Shown here: positions 41,374 through 51,546 of the stretch, one piece after another
How positions within the stretch are numbered: the first letter of the stretch is position 1
How the letters are laid out: every line of letters starts with the position of its first letter
Source: an uncultured Veillonellaceae bacterium
GTDB taxonomy: Bacteria; Bacillota; Negativicutes; Veillonellales; Dialisteraceae
Direction: 5' to 3'
Length of the DNA stretch: 64,000 nt
Assembly: GCA_958348245.1 (NCBI GenBank)
Contig: CATVYJ010000009.1
Location: forward strand, 11,835-75,834
Notes under the pieces: generated by a model
What the model was told of the DNA's origin: nothing
Seen by the model: only the letters and a program-made list of their open reading frames with translations
Databases searched by the model: none
Program-made: the position numbers and the translations under genes

Positions 41374-41699
41374 CAGAACATGCCGCCGGGGAGGCCGAGG
41401 CCGCTCGTCACGGCCTGCATGCGCTTCTGGGCCATCTCCGCGGATTTGCGGGTCGCTTCGTTCACCGCGGTGGTGATGAGGTCTTCCAGCATTTCCGGGT
41501 CTTCCGGGTCGATGGCGTCTTTGGAAATCTTGAGCGCGGTGATCTGGTTTTCCCCGTTCATGGTGAGGGAGACCGCGCCGCCGCCGACGGTGACGTCCAC
41601 GGTCATCTTCTTGACTTCTTCCTGCGCCTTCTGCATGTCCTCCTGCATCTTGCGCGCTTTTTTCAGCATGCTCTGCATCTGTGCCTTATTTCCAAACAT
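41373..41699 (-). CDS. YbaB/EbfC family nucleoid-associated protein
   Basis: 108 residues. Starts MFGNKAQMQSMLKKARKMQEDMQKAQEEVKK, the typical basic helix, and continues with TVGGGAVSLTMNGENQITALKI and a second helix, matching the YbaB dimeric DNA-binding fold. AGGAGG six bases before the ATG. Position between dnaX and recR is the conserved bacterial arrangement. Confidence 0.95.
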   Translation of the reverse strand: MFGNKAQMQSMLKKARKMQEDMQKAQEEVKKMTVDVTVGGGAVSLTMNGENQITALKISKDAIDPEDPEMLEDLITTAVNEATRKSAEMAQKRMQAVTSGLGLPGGMF

Positions 41700-41728
41700 G
41701 GGTATTCCTCCTGTAGACGGGCTGGGCC

Positions 41729-43669
<1,941 letters not shown>

Positions 43670-43694
43670 GAAAAATTCCTCTTTCCGCATAGAA

Positions 43695-43849
43695 AAAATC
43701 TGCAGTCCTCATTTATGACAGCCCCCAGGATGCACCGTGGCACATGAAACGGTCCACTTACTGCTGCTTCCTCTCGGACCTGACAGGGTTCATGGGATTT
43801 CATTGCACGGGGCCCGGAGACTGCCATAAATCAGAACTGCAGAGCCATG
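43695..43849 (-). ncRNA. ffs: Signal recognition particle RNA (ffs/scr)
   Basis: The minus strand holds the SRP helix-8 core GTCAGGTCC-GAGA-GGAAGCAGC (loop complement of 43772-43775) inside one long rod. Inner arms pair around CCGTG and CCACGG; the outermost arms (43821-43842 and 43700-43721) are a 22-nt inverted repeat with about 19 matches, and the 3' arm is followed by ATTTTTTC, so the whole RNA ends like an intrinsic terminator. No separate Alu-type domain is visible upstream because the promoter -10 lies only 8 nt before the inferred 5' end. Location just before dnaX matches Bacillus scr. Ends are estimates. Confidence 0.88.
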
Positions 43850-43856
43850 TACAAGT

Positions 43857-43885
43857 ATTATACAATACAATGCCCGGATTTCCAA
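43857..43885 (-). promoter_or_regulatory. SRP RNA promoter
   Basis: Minus strand TTGGAA (43880-43885), 17 bp, TATAAT (43857-43862). dnaX probably depends on read-through from it. Confidence 0.75.
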
Positions 43886-44103
43886 ATGGCGTTTCCCGGA
43901 AAAAAGGAGACGTCCGCGTCCGCGGTGGAACGTCTGGAGCGCGGGCCGGCGCTTTTGACGGAGGAAAAATAAAAAAGCATATGTCGTTTCTCATATAGAG
44001 TGCGCTCTTTGTGCGGAATGCGCATTGTCGTAGACGCTTAATTGCGCGGTATGGTACAATGCAGGTAATCCCATCGTATATGGATAAAGAAAAGGAGAAC
44101 AAC

Positions 44104-45489
44104 ATGGAATACCGCATCGAACACGACACCCTCGGCGAAGTGAAAGTCCCGGCGAACCGGAAGTGGGGCGCGCAGACCCAGCGCTCGTACGACAATTTCC
44201 GCATCGGCCGGCGCATGCCCATGGAGATCATCTATGCTTTTGCCGTGATGAAGAAATGCGCCGCTCAGGCGAACCGCGAGCTCGTGGGGCTCGACGCGGA
44301 CAAAGCGGCGGCCATCTGCGAGAGCTGCGACGAGATCCTCGCCGGGCAGTGGGACGCGGAGTTCCCCCTCGTGATTTACCAGACCGGATCGGGCACGCAG
44401 AGCAATATGAACCTGAACGAAGTCATCGCCCATCTGGCCAATGAAAAACTCGCTGCCAGAGGCATCGACAAAAAAGTCCATCCCAACGACGACGTGAACA
44501 AGTCCCAGTCGTCCAACGACACCTTCCCTGCGGCCATGCACATCGCGGCGGTGAAGGCGCTTCACGAGCAGCTCTACGGCCCGCTGGACGCGCTCATCGA
44601 CGTATTCGACCGGAAAGCGGAAGACTACCGCGATCTCGTGAAGATTGGCCGCACGCACGTACAGGACGCGGTGCCGCTCACCTTCGGGCAGGAAATTTCC
44701 GGCTGGGCGGAAATGCTGAAAAAGTGCCGCGCCATGATTCACGACGGAGAGAAGTACCTGCTCCCGCTCGCGCTCGGCGGCACGGCGGTGGGCACGGGGC
44801 TGAACGCGCCGAAAGATTTCGGCCGCCGCGCGGCGGAGCTCATCGCGGAAGAGACGGGCCTGCCCTTTACGGAAGAGGCGAATAAATTCTACGCGCTCAC
44901 CGGACGGGACAATTTCGTTTTCCTCCACGGCGCGCTCCAGGCCCTCGCCGACGACTGCATGAAATTCGCGGACGATATCCGCCTCCTCGCGAGCGGCCCC
45001 CGGTCGGGGCTGGGAGAGATCTCCATCCCGGCCAACGAGCCCGGCTCGTCCATCATGCCCGGCAAGGTCAATCCCACCCAGTGCGAAGCGCTCACCATGG
45101 TGGCCTGCCGCGTGCACGGCAATCAGGCGGTCATTTCCATGGGGGCTTCCCAGGGGCGGTTTGAACTGAACGTGTACGCGCCGGTCATGGCGGACGCCTT
45201 CCTCGAATCGGCGGCGCTCCTCGGCGAAGCGATCCACTCCTTCACCATCCACTGCGCGGAAGGCATGGAGCCCATCCGGGAGCGCATGGCGGAGCTGGTG
45301 GAAAATTCCCTCATGCTCGTGACGGCGCTCTCCCCGCATATCGGCTACGAAAAAGCAGCGGCCATCTCGAAGAAAGCCTTCGCGGACGGCACCTGCCTCC
45401 GGGCGGCGGCGAAAGCGCTCGGCTACGTATCCGAAGAGGACTACGACAAATACGTGCAGCCGGCGGCCATGACGAACCTGGACCGGTAA
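44104..45489 (+). CDS. fumC: Class II fumarate hydratase FumC
   Basis: 461 residues from ATG 44104 with AAGGAG six bases upstream; upstream in-frame codons are leader. Oxygen-stable, cofactor-free hydration of fumarate to malate. Motifs: GTQSNMNLNEV, VNKSQSSNDTFPAAMHI, RTHVQDAVPLTFGQE and the family signature GSSIMPGKVNPTQCEA. Aspartase shares this superfamily but usually has different residues around the third motif; FumC is the better call. An extended -10 (TGG-TACAAT) at 44052-44060 precedes it. Monocistronic. Confidence 0.93.
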   Translation: MEYRIEHDTLGEVKVPANRKWGAQTQRSYDNFRIGRRMPMEIIYAFAVMKKCAAQANRELVGLDADKAAAICESCDEILAGQWDAEFPLVIYQTGSGTQSNMNLNEVIAHLANEKLAARGIDKKVHPNDDVNKSQSSNDTFPAAMHIAAVKALHEQLYGPLDALIDVFDRKAEDYRDLVKIGRTHVQDAVPLTFGQEISGWAEMLKKCRAMIHDGEKYLLPLALGGTAVGTGLNAPKDFGRRAAELIAEETGLPFTEEANKFYALTGRDNFVFLHGALQALADDCMKFADDIRLLASGPRSGLGEISIPANEPGSSIMPGKVNPTQCEALTMVACRVHGNQAVISMGASQGRFELNVYAPVMADAFLESAALLGEAIHSFTIHCAEGMEPIRERMAELVENSLMLVTALSPHIGYEKAAAISKKAFADGTCLRAAAKALGYVSEEDYDKYVQPAAMTNLDR

Positions 45490-45830
45490 GTATATCAATT
45501 TTGCATGCGTTTCCGCTTATTCATGAGAAAAATGCGGAAAATGCGGAATCCGCCTCCCGGAAAGCGGCGGGCGGACGGAAAAAAGAAACGGCGCGGCGGC
45601 GACGGGCGGGAAATGTCCCATGCGGGGCGTCCCGTCCCGATGCGGCCGGCGGAATGGGCGGGCGGAAAGACGGCGGAAAAACGCCGGATTTCCCGACCAT
45701 TTCGATGAAAATATCGAGGCGGACAGCGCGGCGGCCCGAGGGCCCCGGCGGGACGTCTCTTTTTGCCGTGGCACGAGTGGGACAAGAAACGTCCAGCAGG
45801 ACGGCTCTTCTTCTGTAATGATTTTGTTTG
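45490..45830 (+). other. Noncoding gap between fumC and rbs operon
   Basis: About 340 bp. ATGCGGAA occurs twice at 45534-45550 near a small GCGGAATCCGC palindrome; no clear terminator with T-tail after fumC. Open frames here are Arg-rich and unsupported. No LacI-type operator for RbsR recognised with confidence. Confidence 0.5.
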
Positions 45831-45839
45831 TGTTACAAT
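45831..45839 (+). promoter_or_regulatory. Extended -10 of rbs operon
   Basis: TGT followed by TACAAT; TTCTGT at 45811 is a weak -35 at 17 bp. Leader about 87 nt to the rbsK ATG. Confidence 0.5.
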
Positions 45840-45932
45840 AATTGAGTTGATACAGAACGCAATGACTGCGCGCAGGAAGAGAGCCGCCTTTCAGGGCCGG
45901 GTTTCTCATTTCTGGTGCAAAAAGGAGGAGCT

Positions 45933-46832
45933 ATGAGTCGGATCGCCGTTATCGGCAGCTGCAACGTGGATCTCATCGTGGAGGCGGACCGCCGCCCCGG
46001 CGCGGGTGAGACCGTCATGGGCCGCCGCCTTGTGATTTCCCCCGGAGGCAAGGGGGCCAATCAGGCCGTGGCCGCCGCCCGCGTGGGCGCGGACGTATGG
46101 ATGGTGGGATGCGTCGGCGACGACGCGAACGGCCGCCTCATGCGGGAGACCCTCGAACGGGAGGGCGTCCACACCGATTTCGTCCGGACTGTGCCCGGCG
46201 TCACCACCGGCACGGCGCACATCACCCTCGCCGAAGGGGACAACAGCATCATCGTCGTGAAAGGGGCGAACGACTGCGTGGACGAAGCGTGCGTCGATGC
46301 CGCGTGGGACACGCTCCGCACGTGCGACATGATCCTCCTCCAGCACGAGATTCCCCTGGAGACAAACGGATACGTCATCCGCCGCGCGGCGGAAGCGGGC
46401 GTGCCGGTGCTGCTCAATCCCGCGCCCTTCGAAGACGTCCCGGGAGAGCTCCTTGAAAAAGTGACCTACGTCACGCCCAACGAGCACGAAGCGGCGCTCA
46501 TGTTTCCCGGCCTTTCCCGGGAAGAGATCCTGTCCCGTCCGGCGTGCACCGTGCTCATGACCGTCGGCGCGGACGGCGTCCTCTTCGGAGGAGAAGACGG
46601 GCCGGAGACCGTGCCGGGCTTCTCCGTTCCCGTGGTGGACACCACCGGCGCGGGCGATACCTTCAACGGCGCGTTCGCCGCAGCCGTGGGAGAAGGGAAG
46701 GCCCTTCGGGACGCGGTGCGCTTCGCCAACGCGGCGGCGGCGCTGTCCATCGGAAAAATCGGCGCGCAGGGCGGCATGCCCCGCCGGGAAGAAGTGGAGG
46801 AATTACTCGCATGCAGAAAATCGGAATCCTGA
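45933..46832 (+). CDS. rbsK: Ribokinase RbsK
   Basis: 299 residues; AAGGAGG four bases before ATG 45933. PfkB-family kinase phosphorylating D-ribose to ribose-5-phosphate. IGSCNVDLIVEADRRPGAGET at the N-terminus, ribose loop SPGGKGANQAVAAARVG (about 38-54), and the C-terminal signature DTTGAGDTFNGAF with catalytic Asp (about 245-257). Overlaps rbsD by 22 bp. First gene of an rbsKDACB operon; its product can feed PRPP for the purine operon. Confidence 0.95.
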   Translation: MSRIAVIGSCNVDLIVEADRRPGAGETVMGRRLVISPGGKGANQAVAAARVGADVWMVGCVGDDANGRLMRETLEREGVHTDFVRTVPGVTTGTAHITLAEGDNSIIVVKGANDCVDEACVDAAWDTLRTCDMILLQHEIPLETNGYVIRRAAEAGVPVLLNPAPFEDVPGELLEKVTYVTPNEHEAALMFPGLSREEILSRPACTVLMTVGADGVLFGGEDGPETVPGFSVPVVDTTGAGDTFNGAFAAAVGEGKALRDAVRFANAAAALSIGKIGAQGGMPRREEVEELLACRKSES

Positions 46833-47215
46833 ACAGCAATATAGCCAAAGTGCTGGCCGACCTGGGCCACACTGATCAGATCGTCATCGGCGACTGCGGC
46901 CTTCCCGTGCCGCAGGGTACTCCGAAAATCGACCTCGCGCTCCGTCTGGGCGAACCGAAATTCATCGACGTCGTCCGCGAAGTGGCGAAATACATGGAAA
47001 TCCAGAAAATCTACGTCGCTCCCGAGACGGAAAAAGAAAACCCCGCCCAGTGGGCCGCGCTTCACGAAGTCTTCCCGGAAGACAAAGTGGAATGGGCTGT
47101 CCTCGACAGCCACGAAACGCTGAAACAGATGGAAAAAGACGCCAAAGCGGTCATCCGCACCGGAGAGATCACTCCCTTCTCCAACGTGGTGCTCGAGTCC
47201 GGCGTCATTTTCTGA
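46811..47215 (+). CDS. rbsD: D-ribose pyranase RbsD
   Basis: 134 residues. Interconverts pyranose and furanose ribose so that RbsK receives the right form. MQKIGILNSNIAKVLADLGHTDQIVIGDCGLPVP at the start includes the catalytic His and Asp; the C-terminal GEITPFSNVVLESGV is conserved. The ATG lies within the rbsK 3' end, with GGAGG nine to ten bases upstream. Confidence 0.95.
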   Translation: MQKIGILNSNIAKVLADLGHTDQIVIGDCGLPVPQGTPKIDLALRLGEPKFIDVVREVAKYMEIQKIYVAPETEKENPAQWAALHEVFPEDKVEWAVLDSHETLKQMEKDAKAVIRTGEITPFSNVVLESGVIF

Positions 47216-47255
47216 GAGGCGGATCGACACAGCATAAAGAAGGGAGAGTATTGAG

Positions 47256-48737
47256 ATGGAAATCGACATGAAAGGGATCTGCAAATCCTTCGGCACAAAC
47301 CAGGTGCTGCGCGGAGTCAATCTGCATCTCCGCTCGGGAGAAGTGCAGGCCCTCATGGGAGAAAACGGCGCGGGGAAATCCACGCTGATGAATATCCTCA
47401 CGGGCATCCACAAAGCCGACGCGGGCACCATCGAAGTGGACGGCAGGCCCATGGTCTTCCGGAATAACAAAGACGCGGAAGATCACGGCATTGCCTTCAT
47501 CCATCAGGAGCTGAACATCTGGCCGAACCTGTCCGTGCTGGAAAACCTCTTTCCGGTGAAGCGGCCGAAGACGAGATTCGGCTTCATCGACTTCAGGAAA
47601 ATGCGGGACATCGCCGAGGCGAAATGCAGGGAAATCGGCATCGAGCTGCCGCTGGACGAAATCGCGGGCAGCTGCTCCGTAGGCCAGCAGCAGATGGTGG
47701 AGATCATGCGCAGCCTCCTCCTCGACGCGAAAGTGGTCATCATGGACGAACCCACCGCGGCCCTCACCGAGCGCGAGACCGACCGCCTCTTCGAAGTGAT
47801 GCGCCAGCTCAAGGCGCAGGGCGTGGCCATCATTTATATTTCTCACCGCATGGAAGAAGTCTTCGGCAACTGCGACACCATCACCGTCATGCGCGACGGC
47901 CAGACCATCAGCAGCAAGCCCGTGGGCGAGACCACCATGAGCCAGATCGTCAAGGACATGGTGGGCCGGGAAATCTCCGAATACTACCCCATCCGGTCCG
48001 TCACCCCCGGCGAAGAAGTCTTCCGCGTGGAGCACCTCACCCAGCCCGGCGTCTTCGAAGACGTGTCCTTCTCCGTGAAGAAAGGGGAAATCTTCGGCGT
48101 GGCCGGCCTCATGGGCGCGGGCCGCACGGAGATCATGCGCGCCCTCTTCGGCGTAGACCCGCACAAGTCCGGCAAAGTCTACCTCCACGGCAAGGAAATC
48201 AATATCAAGAATCCCCTTGACGCCATCCGGGAAGGCTTCGGATTCATCACGGAAAACCGGAAAACGGAAGGGCTCATCCTCGATTTCTCCATCCTGAAAA
48301 ACATCGCCCTCCCCAGCGAAAAGAACTTCGCCAATTTCAACTGCATCAACGCCGAGAAAGAATACCAATTCTGCAAAGTCCTCGCGGACAAGCTCGGCGT
48401 GAAGACCACCGACATCTATCAGGAGGCGAAAAACCTCTCCGGCGGCAACCAGCAGAAAGTGGTCATCGCCAAGTGGATCGGGATGCATCCGTCCCTGCTC
48501 ATCCTGGACGAACCCACCCGAGGCATCGACGTGGGGGCGAAGAAAGACATTTACGACCTCATGAACGAACTCACCGCGGAAGGCGTGTCCATCATCATGG
48601 TCTCGTCGGACCTGCCGGAAATCCTCGGCATGTCCGACCGCATCATGGTCATCCACGAAGGCCGCGTGGCGGGCGTTCTTCCCCGGAAAGACGCCTCGCA
48701 GGAACGGATCATTACATTGGCAACGGGAGGAGAATAA
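47256..48737 (+). CDS. rbsA: Ribose ABC transporter ATP-binding protein RbsA
   Basis: 493 residues, tandem ABC domains as in all RbsA/MglA proteins. First domain: Walker A GENGAGKST (about 36-44), signature SVGQQQMVEIMRSL, Walker B VVIMDEPTAALT. Second domain: degenerate Walker A GLMGAGRTE, signature LSGGNQQKVVIAKW, Walker B LLILDEPTRGIDVGAKKDIY. Energises ribose import by RbsC. AAGGGAG upstream. Three bases separate its stop from the rbsC ATG. Confidence 0.95.
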   Translation: MEIDMKGICKSFGTNQVLRGVNLHLRSGEVQALMGENGAGKSTLMNILTGIHKADAGTIEVDGRPMVFRNNKDAEDHGIAFIHQELNIWPNLSVLENLFPVKRPKTRFGFIDFRKMRDIAEAKCREIGIELPLDEIAGSCSVGQQQMVEIMRSLLLDAKVVIMDEPTAALTERETDRLFEVMRQLKAQGVAIIYISHRMEEVFGNCDTITVMRDGQTISSKPVGETTMSQIVKDMVGREISEYYPIRSVTPGEEVFRVEHLTQPGVFEDVSFSVKKGEIFGVAGLMGAGRTEIMRALFGVDPHKSGKVYLHGKEINIKNPLDAIREGFGFITENRKTEGLILDFSILKNIALPSEKNFANFNCINAEKEYQFCKVLADKLGVKTTDIYQEAKNLSGGNQQKVVIAKWIGMHPSLLILDEPTRGIDVGAKKDIYDLMNELTAEGVSIIMVSSDLPEILGMSDRIMVIHEGRVAGVLPRKDASQERIITLATGGE

Positions 48738-48740
48738 TCC

Positions 48741-49679
48741 ATGAATTCTGCAAAAGCAAAAAATCTGCTGAGGGAAATGGGGCCGCTCATCGGGCTCATC
48801 GTCCTCTTTGTCGTCATCGCGGCGCTCAATGACCGGTTCATCTCGCCGTCGAACCTGAGCAACCTGCTCCGCCAGGTCTCCATCAACGCCCTCATTTCCT
48901 TCGGCATGACCTTCGTCATCCTCACCGGCGGCATCGACCTGTCCGTAGGGAGCATCCTGGCCCTCTCGAGCGCGCTCCTCGCCAGCATGATCACCTCCGG
49001 GATGAATCCGGAAATGGCCGTCGTCTGCGCCGCCGGGATCGGCCTCGTCCTCGGCGCGGTGAACGGCGTCATCGTCGCCTACGGCAAAGTCGCCCCCTTC
49101 ATCGCGACGCTGGCCACCATGACCATCTACCGCGGCGCGACCCTCGTCTACACGAACGGCAACCCCATCAGCGGCCTCACGGACGACCCGATCTTCACCG
49201 GCCTCGGACAGGGAGACGTCATGGGCGTGCCCGTGCCGGCCATCCTCATGTTCATCGCCTTCTTCATCCTGCTCTTCGTCCTGAACAAGACGCCCCTCGG
49301 CCGCCAGACCTACGCCGTGGGCGGCAATGAAAAAGTCTCCTACATCGCGGGCATCAAAATCAACCGCGTGAAAATCGTGGCCTACGCCATCACCGGCCTC
49401 CTCTGCGCCCTCGCAGGGGCCGTCCTCACCGCGCGCCTCAACTCCGCCCAGCCCACCGCCGGCACCGGCTACGAACTGGACGCCATCGCCGCGGTCGTCC
49501 TCGGCGGCACCAGCCTCGCCGGCGGCAAAGGCCGCATCTCCGGCACCCTCATCGGCGCCCTCATCATCGGCACGCTCAACAACGGGCTGAATATCCTCAA
49601 TGTCTCCAGCTTCTACCAGCAAGTTGTCAAAGGGATCGTTATTTTGCTCGCAGTCCTCATGGACCGTAAAAAACAATAA
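48741..49679 (+). CDS. rbsC: Ribose ABC transporter permease RbsC
   Basis: 312 residues, 8-10 helices. Signature segments ISFGMTFVILTGGIDLSVGSILALS, APFIATLATMTIYRGATLVYTNG, YAVGGNEKVSYIAGIKINRVK and AVVLGGTSLAGGKGRISGTLIGALIIGTLNNGLNIL, the last being the BPD_transp_2 hallmark. Membrane channel for ribose. It ends KKQ-TAA with AAGGAGG overlapping, serving rbsB. Confidence 0.95.
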   Translation: MNSAKAKNLLREMGPLIGLIVLFVVIAALNDRFISPSNLSNLLRQVSINALISFGMTFVILTGGIDLSVGSILALSSALLASMITSGMNPEMAVVCAAGIGLVLGAVNGVIVAYGKVAPFIATLATMTIYRGATLVYTNGNPISGLTDDPIFTGLGQGDVMGVPVPAILMFIAFFILLFVLNKTPLGRQTYAVGGNEKVSYIAGIKINRVKIVAYAITGLLCALAGAVLTARLNSAQPTAGTGYELDAIAAVVLGGTSLAGGKGRISGTLIGALIIGTLNNGLNILNVSSFYQQVVKGIVILLAVLMDRKKQ

Positions 49680-49693
49680 GGAGGTCGTTTCTC

Positions 49694-50611
49694 TTGTTGA
49701 AAAAAGCAATCATCGCCTGCCTGCTCGGCGCGGCGCTCGTCTCCGCCGCAGGCTGCGGCTCCTCGGATAAGAAAGAAGCCGCTCCCGCTTCCGGTGAAAA
49801 GAAAGTCACCGTCGGCTTCGCCGTATCCACCCAGAATAACCCCTTCTTCGTCACCATGGCGAAGAGCGTGGAAGACGCGGCGGCCAAAGCCAACGTGGAT
49901 GTGAAAATCGTAGACGCCCAGAACGATCCGGCCAAACAGTCCAACGACGTCACCGACCTGATCGAATCCAAAGTGGACGTCCTCATCATCAACCCCGTGG
50001 ACTCCGCGGCCATCTCCAACTCCGTCATCGCCGCGAACAAGGCGAAAATCCCCGTCATCACCATCGACCGCTCCGCCGATAAAGGCGACGTCGTCACCCA
50101 CATCGCCTCCAACAACGTGAAAGGCGGTGAAATGGCGGCGGAATACATCGTGCAGAAACTGGGCGAACAGGCTGCCGTAGCGGAACTGGAAGGCATCCCC
50201 GGCGCGTCCGCCACCCGTGAACGCGGCGAAGGCTTCCACAACATCGCCGACCAGAAACTGAAAGTCCTCGCGAAGCAGTCCGCCGACTTCGACCGCACCA
50301 AGGGCCTCACCGTAGCGGAAAATATCCTCCAGGCGAACCCCGACGTGAAAGCCATCTTCGCGCAGAATGACGAAATGGCTCTCGGCGCCATCGGCGCGGC
50401 GAAGAGCGCCTCCAAAGACATCCTCGTCATCGGCTTCGACGGCACCGAAGACGGCGTGAAAGCCGTTCAGGACGGCGACATGGCCGCCACCATCGCCCAG
50501 CAGCCCGACAAGATGGGCGAAATCGCCGTCGAGACCGCCCAGAAGATCGTCAAAGGCGAACAGGTGGACAAGAACATCGCCGTCGATCTCAAACTCGTGG
50601 AAAAACAGTAA
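49694..50611 (+). CDS. rbsB: Ribose-binding lipoprotein RbsB (TTG start)
   Basis: 305 residues from TTG 49694, AAGGAGG nine bases upstream. Lipobox SAAGC (Cys21), so anchored to the outer face of the cytoplasmic membrane. Peripla_BP_4 domain: VTVGFAVSTQNNPFFVTMAKSVEDAA, VDVLIINPVDSAAI, VITIDRSADKGDVVTHIASNNVKGG, GIPGASATRERGEGF and FAQNDEMALGAIGA, which contain the ribose-contacting Asn, Arg and Asp residues. Last gene of the operon, unusual only in its TTG start for an abundant receptor. Confidence 0.93.
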   Translation: MLKKAIIACLLGAALVSAAGCGSSDKKEAAPASGEKKVTVGFAVSTQNNPFFVTMAKSVEDAAAKANVDVKIVDAQNDPAKQSNDVTDLIESKVDVLIINPVDSAAISNSVIAANKAKIPVITIDRSADKGDVVTHIASNNVKGGEMAAEYIVQKLGEQAAVAELEGIPGASATRERGEGFHNIADQKLKVLAKQSADFDRTKGLTVAENILQANPDVKAIFAQNDEMALGAIGAAKSASKDILVIGFDGTEDGVKAVQDGDMAATIAQQPDKMGEIAVETAQKIVKGEQVDKNIAVDLKLVEKQ

Positions 50612-50655
50612 TCGCCCGAATATCCCATAGACAACTTGAATCGCCGCGAAAGCGG

Positions 50656-50684
50656 AAAGCCCCGGTCATCCCGCCGGGGCTTTT
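50656..50684 (+). terminator. Terminator of rbs operon
   Basis: AAAGCCCCGG / CCGGGGCTTT stem, 8-nt loop, T-tail. Confidence 0.88.
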
Positions 50685-50723
50685 GTGTGCGCGGGCGGCG
50701 CCCGTCCGGCGCGCCTGTGAAAG

Positions 50724-50745
50724 AAGACCCTCCGGGGTCTTTTTT
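50724..50745 (+). terminator. Second terminator after rbs operon
   Basis: AAGACCC / GGGTCTT stem with TCCG loop and five Ts. Confidence 0.85.
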
Positions 50746-50820
50746 GCGCCCGCTTTTGCCTGCCTCGGCGGGCCGCGTCCGCTGCCGGTGCCTCTTGGCA
50801 GGGAAATGAGATGATGGCTA

Positions 50821-50850
50821 TTGACATGCGGGCAGGGAAATCTTTACAAT
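50821..50850 (+). promoter_or_regulatory. Promoter of the 29-codon ORF unit
   Basis: TTGACA (50821-50826), 18 bp, TACAAT (50845-50850). Confidence 0.8.
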
Positions 50851-50884
50851 AAAAGAAACCATTGACACAAAGGAGGTGAACGTC

Positions 50885-50974
50885 ATGAGCTCCGTCCGTT
50901 ATGAAGCAGGCCGCATCGGGAAACCCATTCTCCGCATAAGCCGCAGACGGGGGGGGTATGGTACGAATTTCTGA
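50885..50974 (+). CDS. Small basic peptide, 29 residues, or leader peptide
   Basis: ATG 50885 is preceded at 5 bases by AAAGGAGGTGA, a full-length Shine-Dalgarno, the strongest in the window. The 29 codons start MSSVRYEAGRIGKP and end RRRGGYGTNF; six Arg and one Lys against one Glu make it strongly basic. No hydrophobic segment. It has its own promoter (50821) and a terminator (51038), so it forms a transcript of about 205 nt. Between stop and terminator, TCCCTC (50981) can pair with GAGGGGA (51003). Either a genuine small protein or a leader peptide controlling the zinc-ribbon and autotransporter genes downstream. I recognise no family. Confidence 0.55.
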   Translation: MSSVRYEAGRIGKPILRISRRRGGYGTNF

Positions 50975-51037
50975 TTCCGCTCCCTCGCCGGCAATGACCT
51001 GTGAGGGGACTTCTGCATATCCCGGATGTTCCATACG

Positions 51038-51064
51038 AAGGCTGCTTTTCGAGCGGCCTTTTTT
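51038..51064 (+). terminator. Terminator or attenuator before zinc-ribbon gene
   Basis: AAGGCTGC / GCGGCCTT stem (one G-U), 7-nt loop, TTTT. Only 30 bp before the next ATG, so it could act as an attenuator for the genes downstream. Confidence 0.8.
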
Positions 51065-51094
51065 GCGTGCCTTCGACGCGGAGCGCGTGACCCT

Positions 51095-51511
51095 ATGGAC
51101 ATAGCGAGAACCTGCGATCTCTGCGGCCGGCTCTTCACGGCGCACCGGAAGACCCAGCGCTTCTGCTCGAAAGCGTGCCGCCGCCTCGCCTACCGGAAAC
51201 ATCCGAAAGAAGGAGACGGCGAGGGGCCGGCGCTCCGCACCTTCCCCTGCGCGCGGTGCGGCCGCCTCGTCCGCGTGACCGACGAACGCGACCAGCGGCG
51301 GAAATTCTGCTCCTCCCACTGCGAGCGCCTCTACTGGAAGCATTCGAAGGAGAAAGCGGAGAAAGAAGTCTGCCGCACGTTCCAGTGCCGGCAGTGCGGC
51401 AAAACCGTGACCGTCACCGATCCCCGCTCGCGCCGCCGCGCCTTCTGCAGCGACGCCTGCCGCCTCGTTTGGCAGAAAACAAAACGCCGCGGGAAAGGCG
51501 AATGGGAATAA
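51095..51511 (+). CDS. Triple zinc-ribbon (treble-clef-like) protein
   Basis: 138 residues from ATG 51095; a longer in-frame start would run through the terminator at 51038. Three repeated Cys4 modules: CDLCGRLF...RFCSKACR (about 8-32), CARCGRLV...KFCSSHCE (about 53-78) and CRQCGKTV...AFCSDACR (about 100-124). Each has C-x2-C, about 14-17 residues, then C-x3-C, separated by charged linkers rich in Lys, Arg and Glu. Such modules bind zinc and usually DNA, RNA or protein. No enzymatic domain and no signal. It lies 35 bp before the autotransporter with no obvious promoter or terminator between, so the two may be co-transcribed. Role unknown. Confidence 0.75.
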   Translation: MDIARTCDLCGRLFTAHRKTQRFCSKACRRLAYRKHPKEGDGEGPALRTFPCARCGRLVRVTDERDQRRKFCSSHCERLYWKHSKEKAEKEVCRTFQCRQCGKTVTVTDPRSRRRAFCSDACRLVWQKTKRRGKGEWE

Positions 51512-51546
51512 ACAGTTTAATCCGGGAACACAGAAAGGAATCCATC

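Noticed and set aside
45501..45909. Overlapping short frames on both strands between fumC and rbsK
   Set aside because: No ribosome site, no domain, frames overlap the rbs promoter.
51026..51094. Earlier in-frame start for the zinc-ribbon gene
   Set aside because: It would place the start upstream of and through a clear terminator hairpin.
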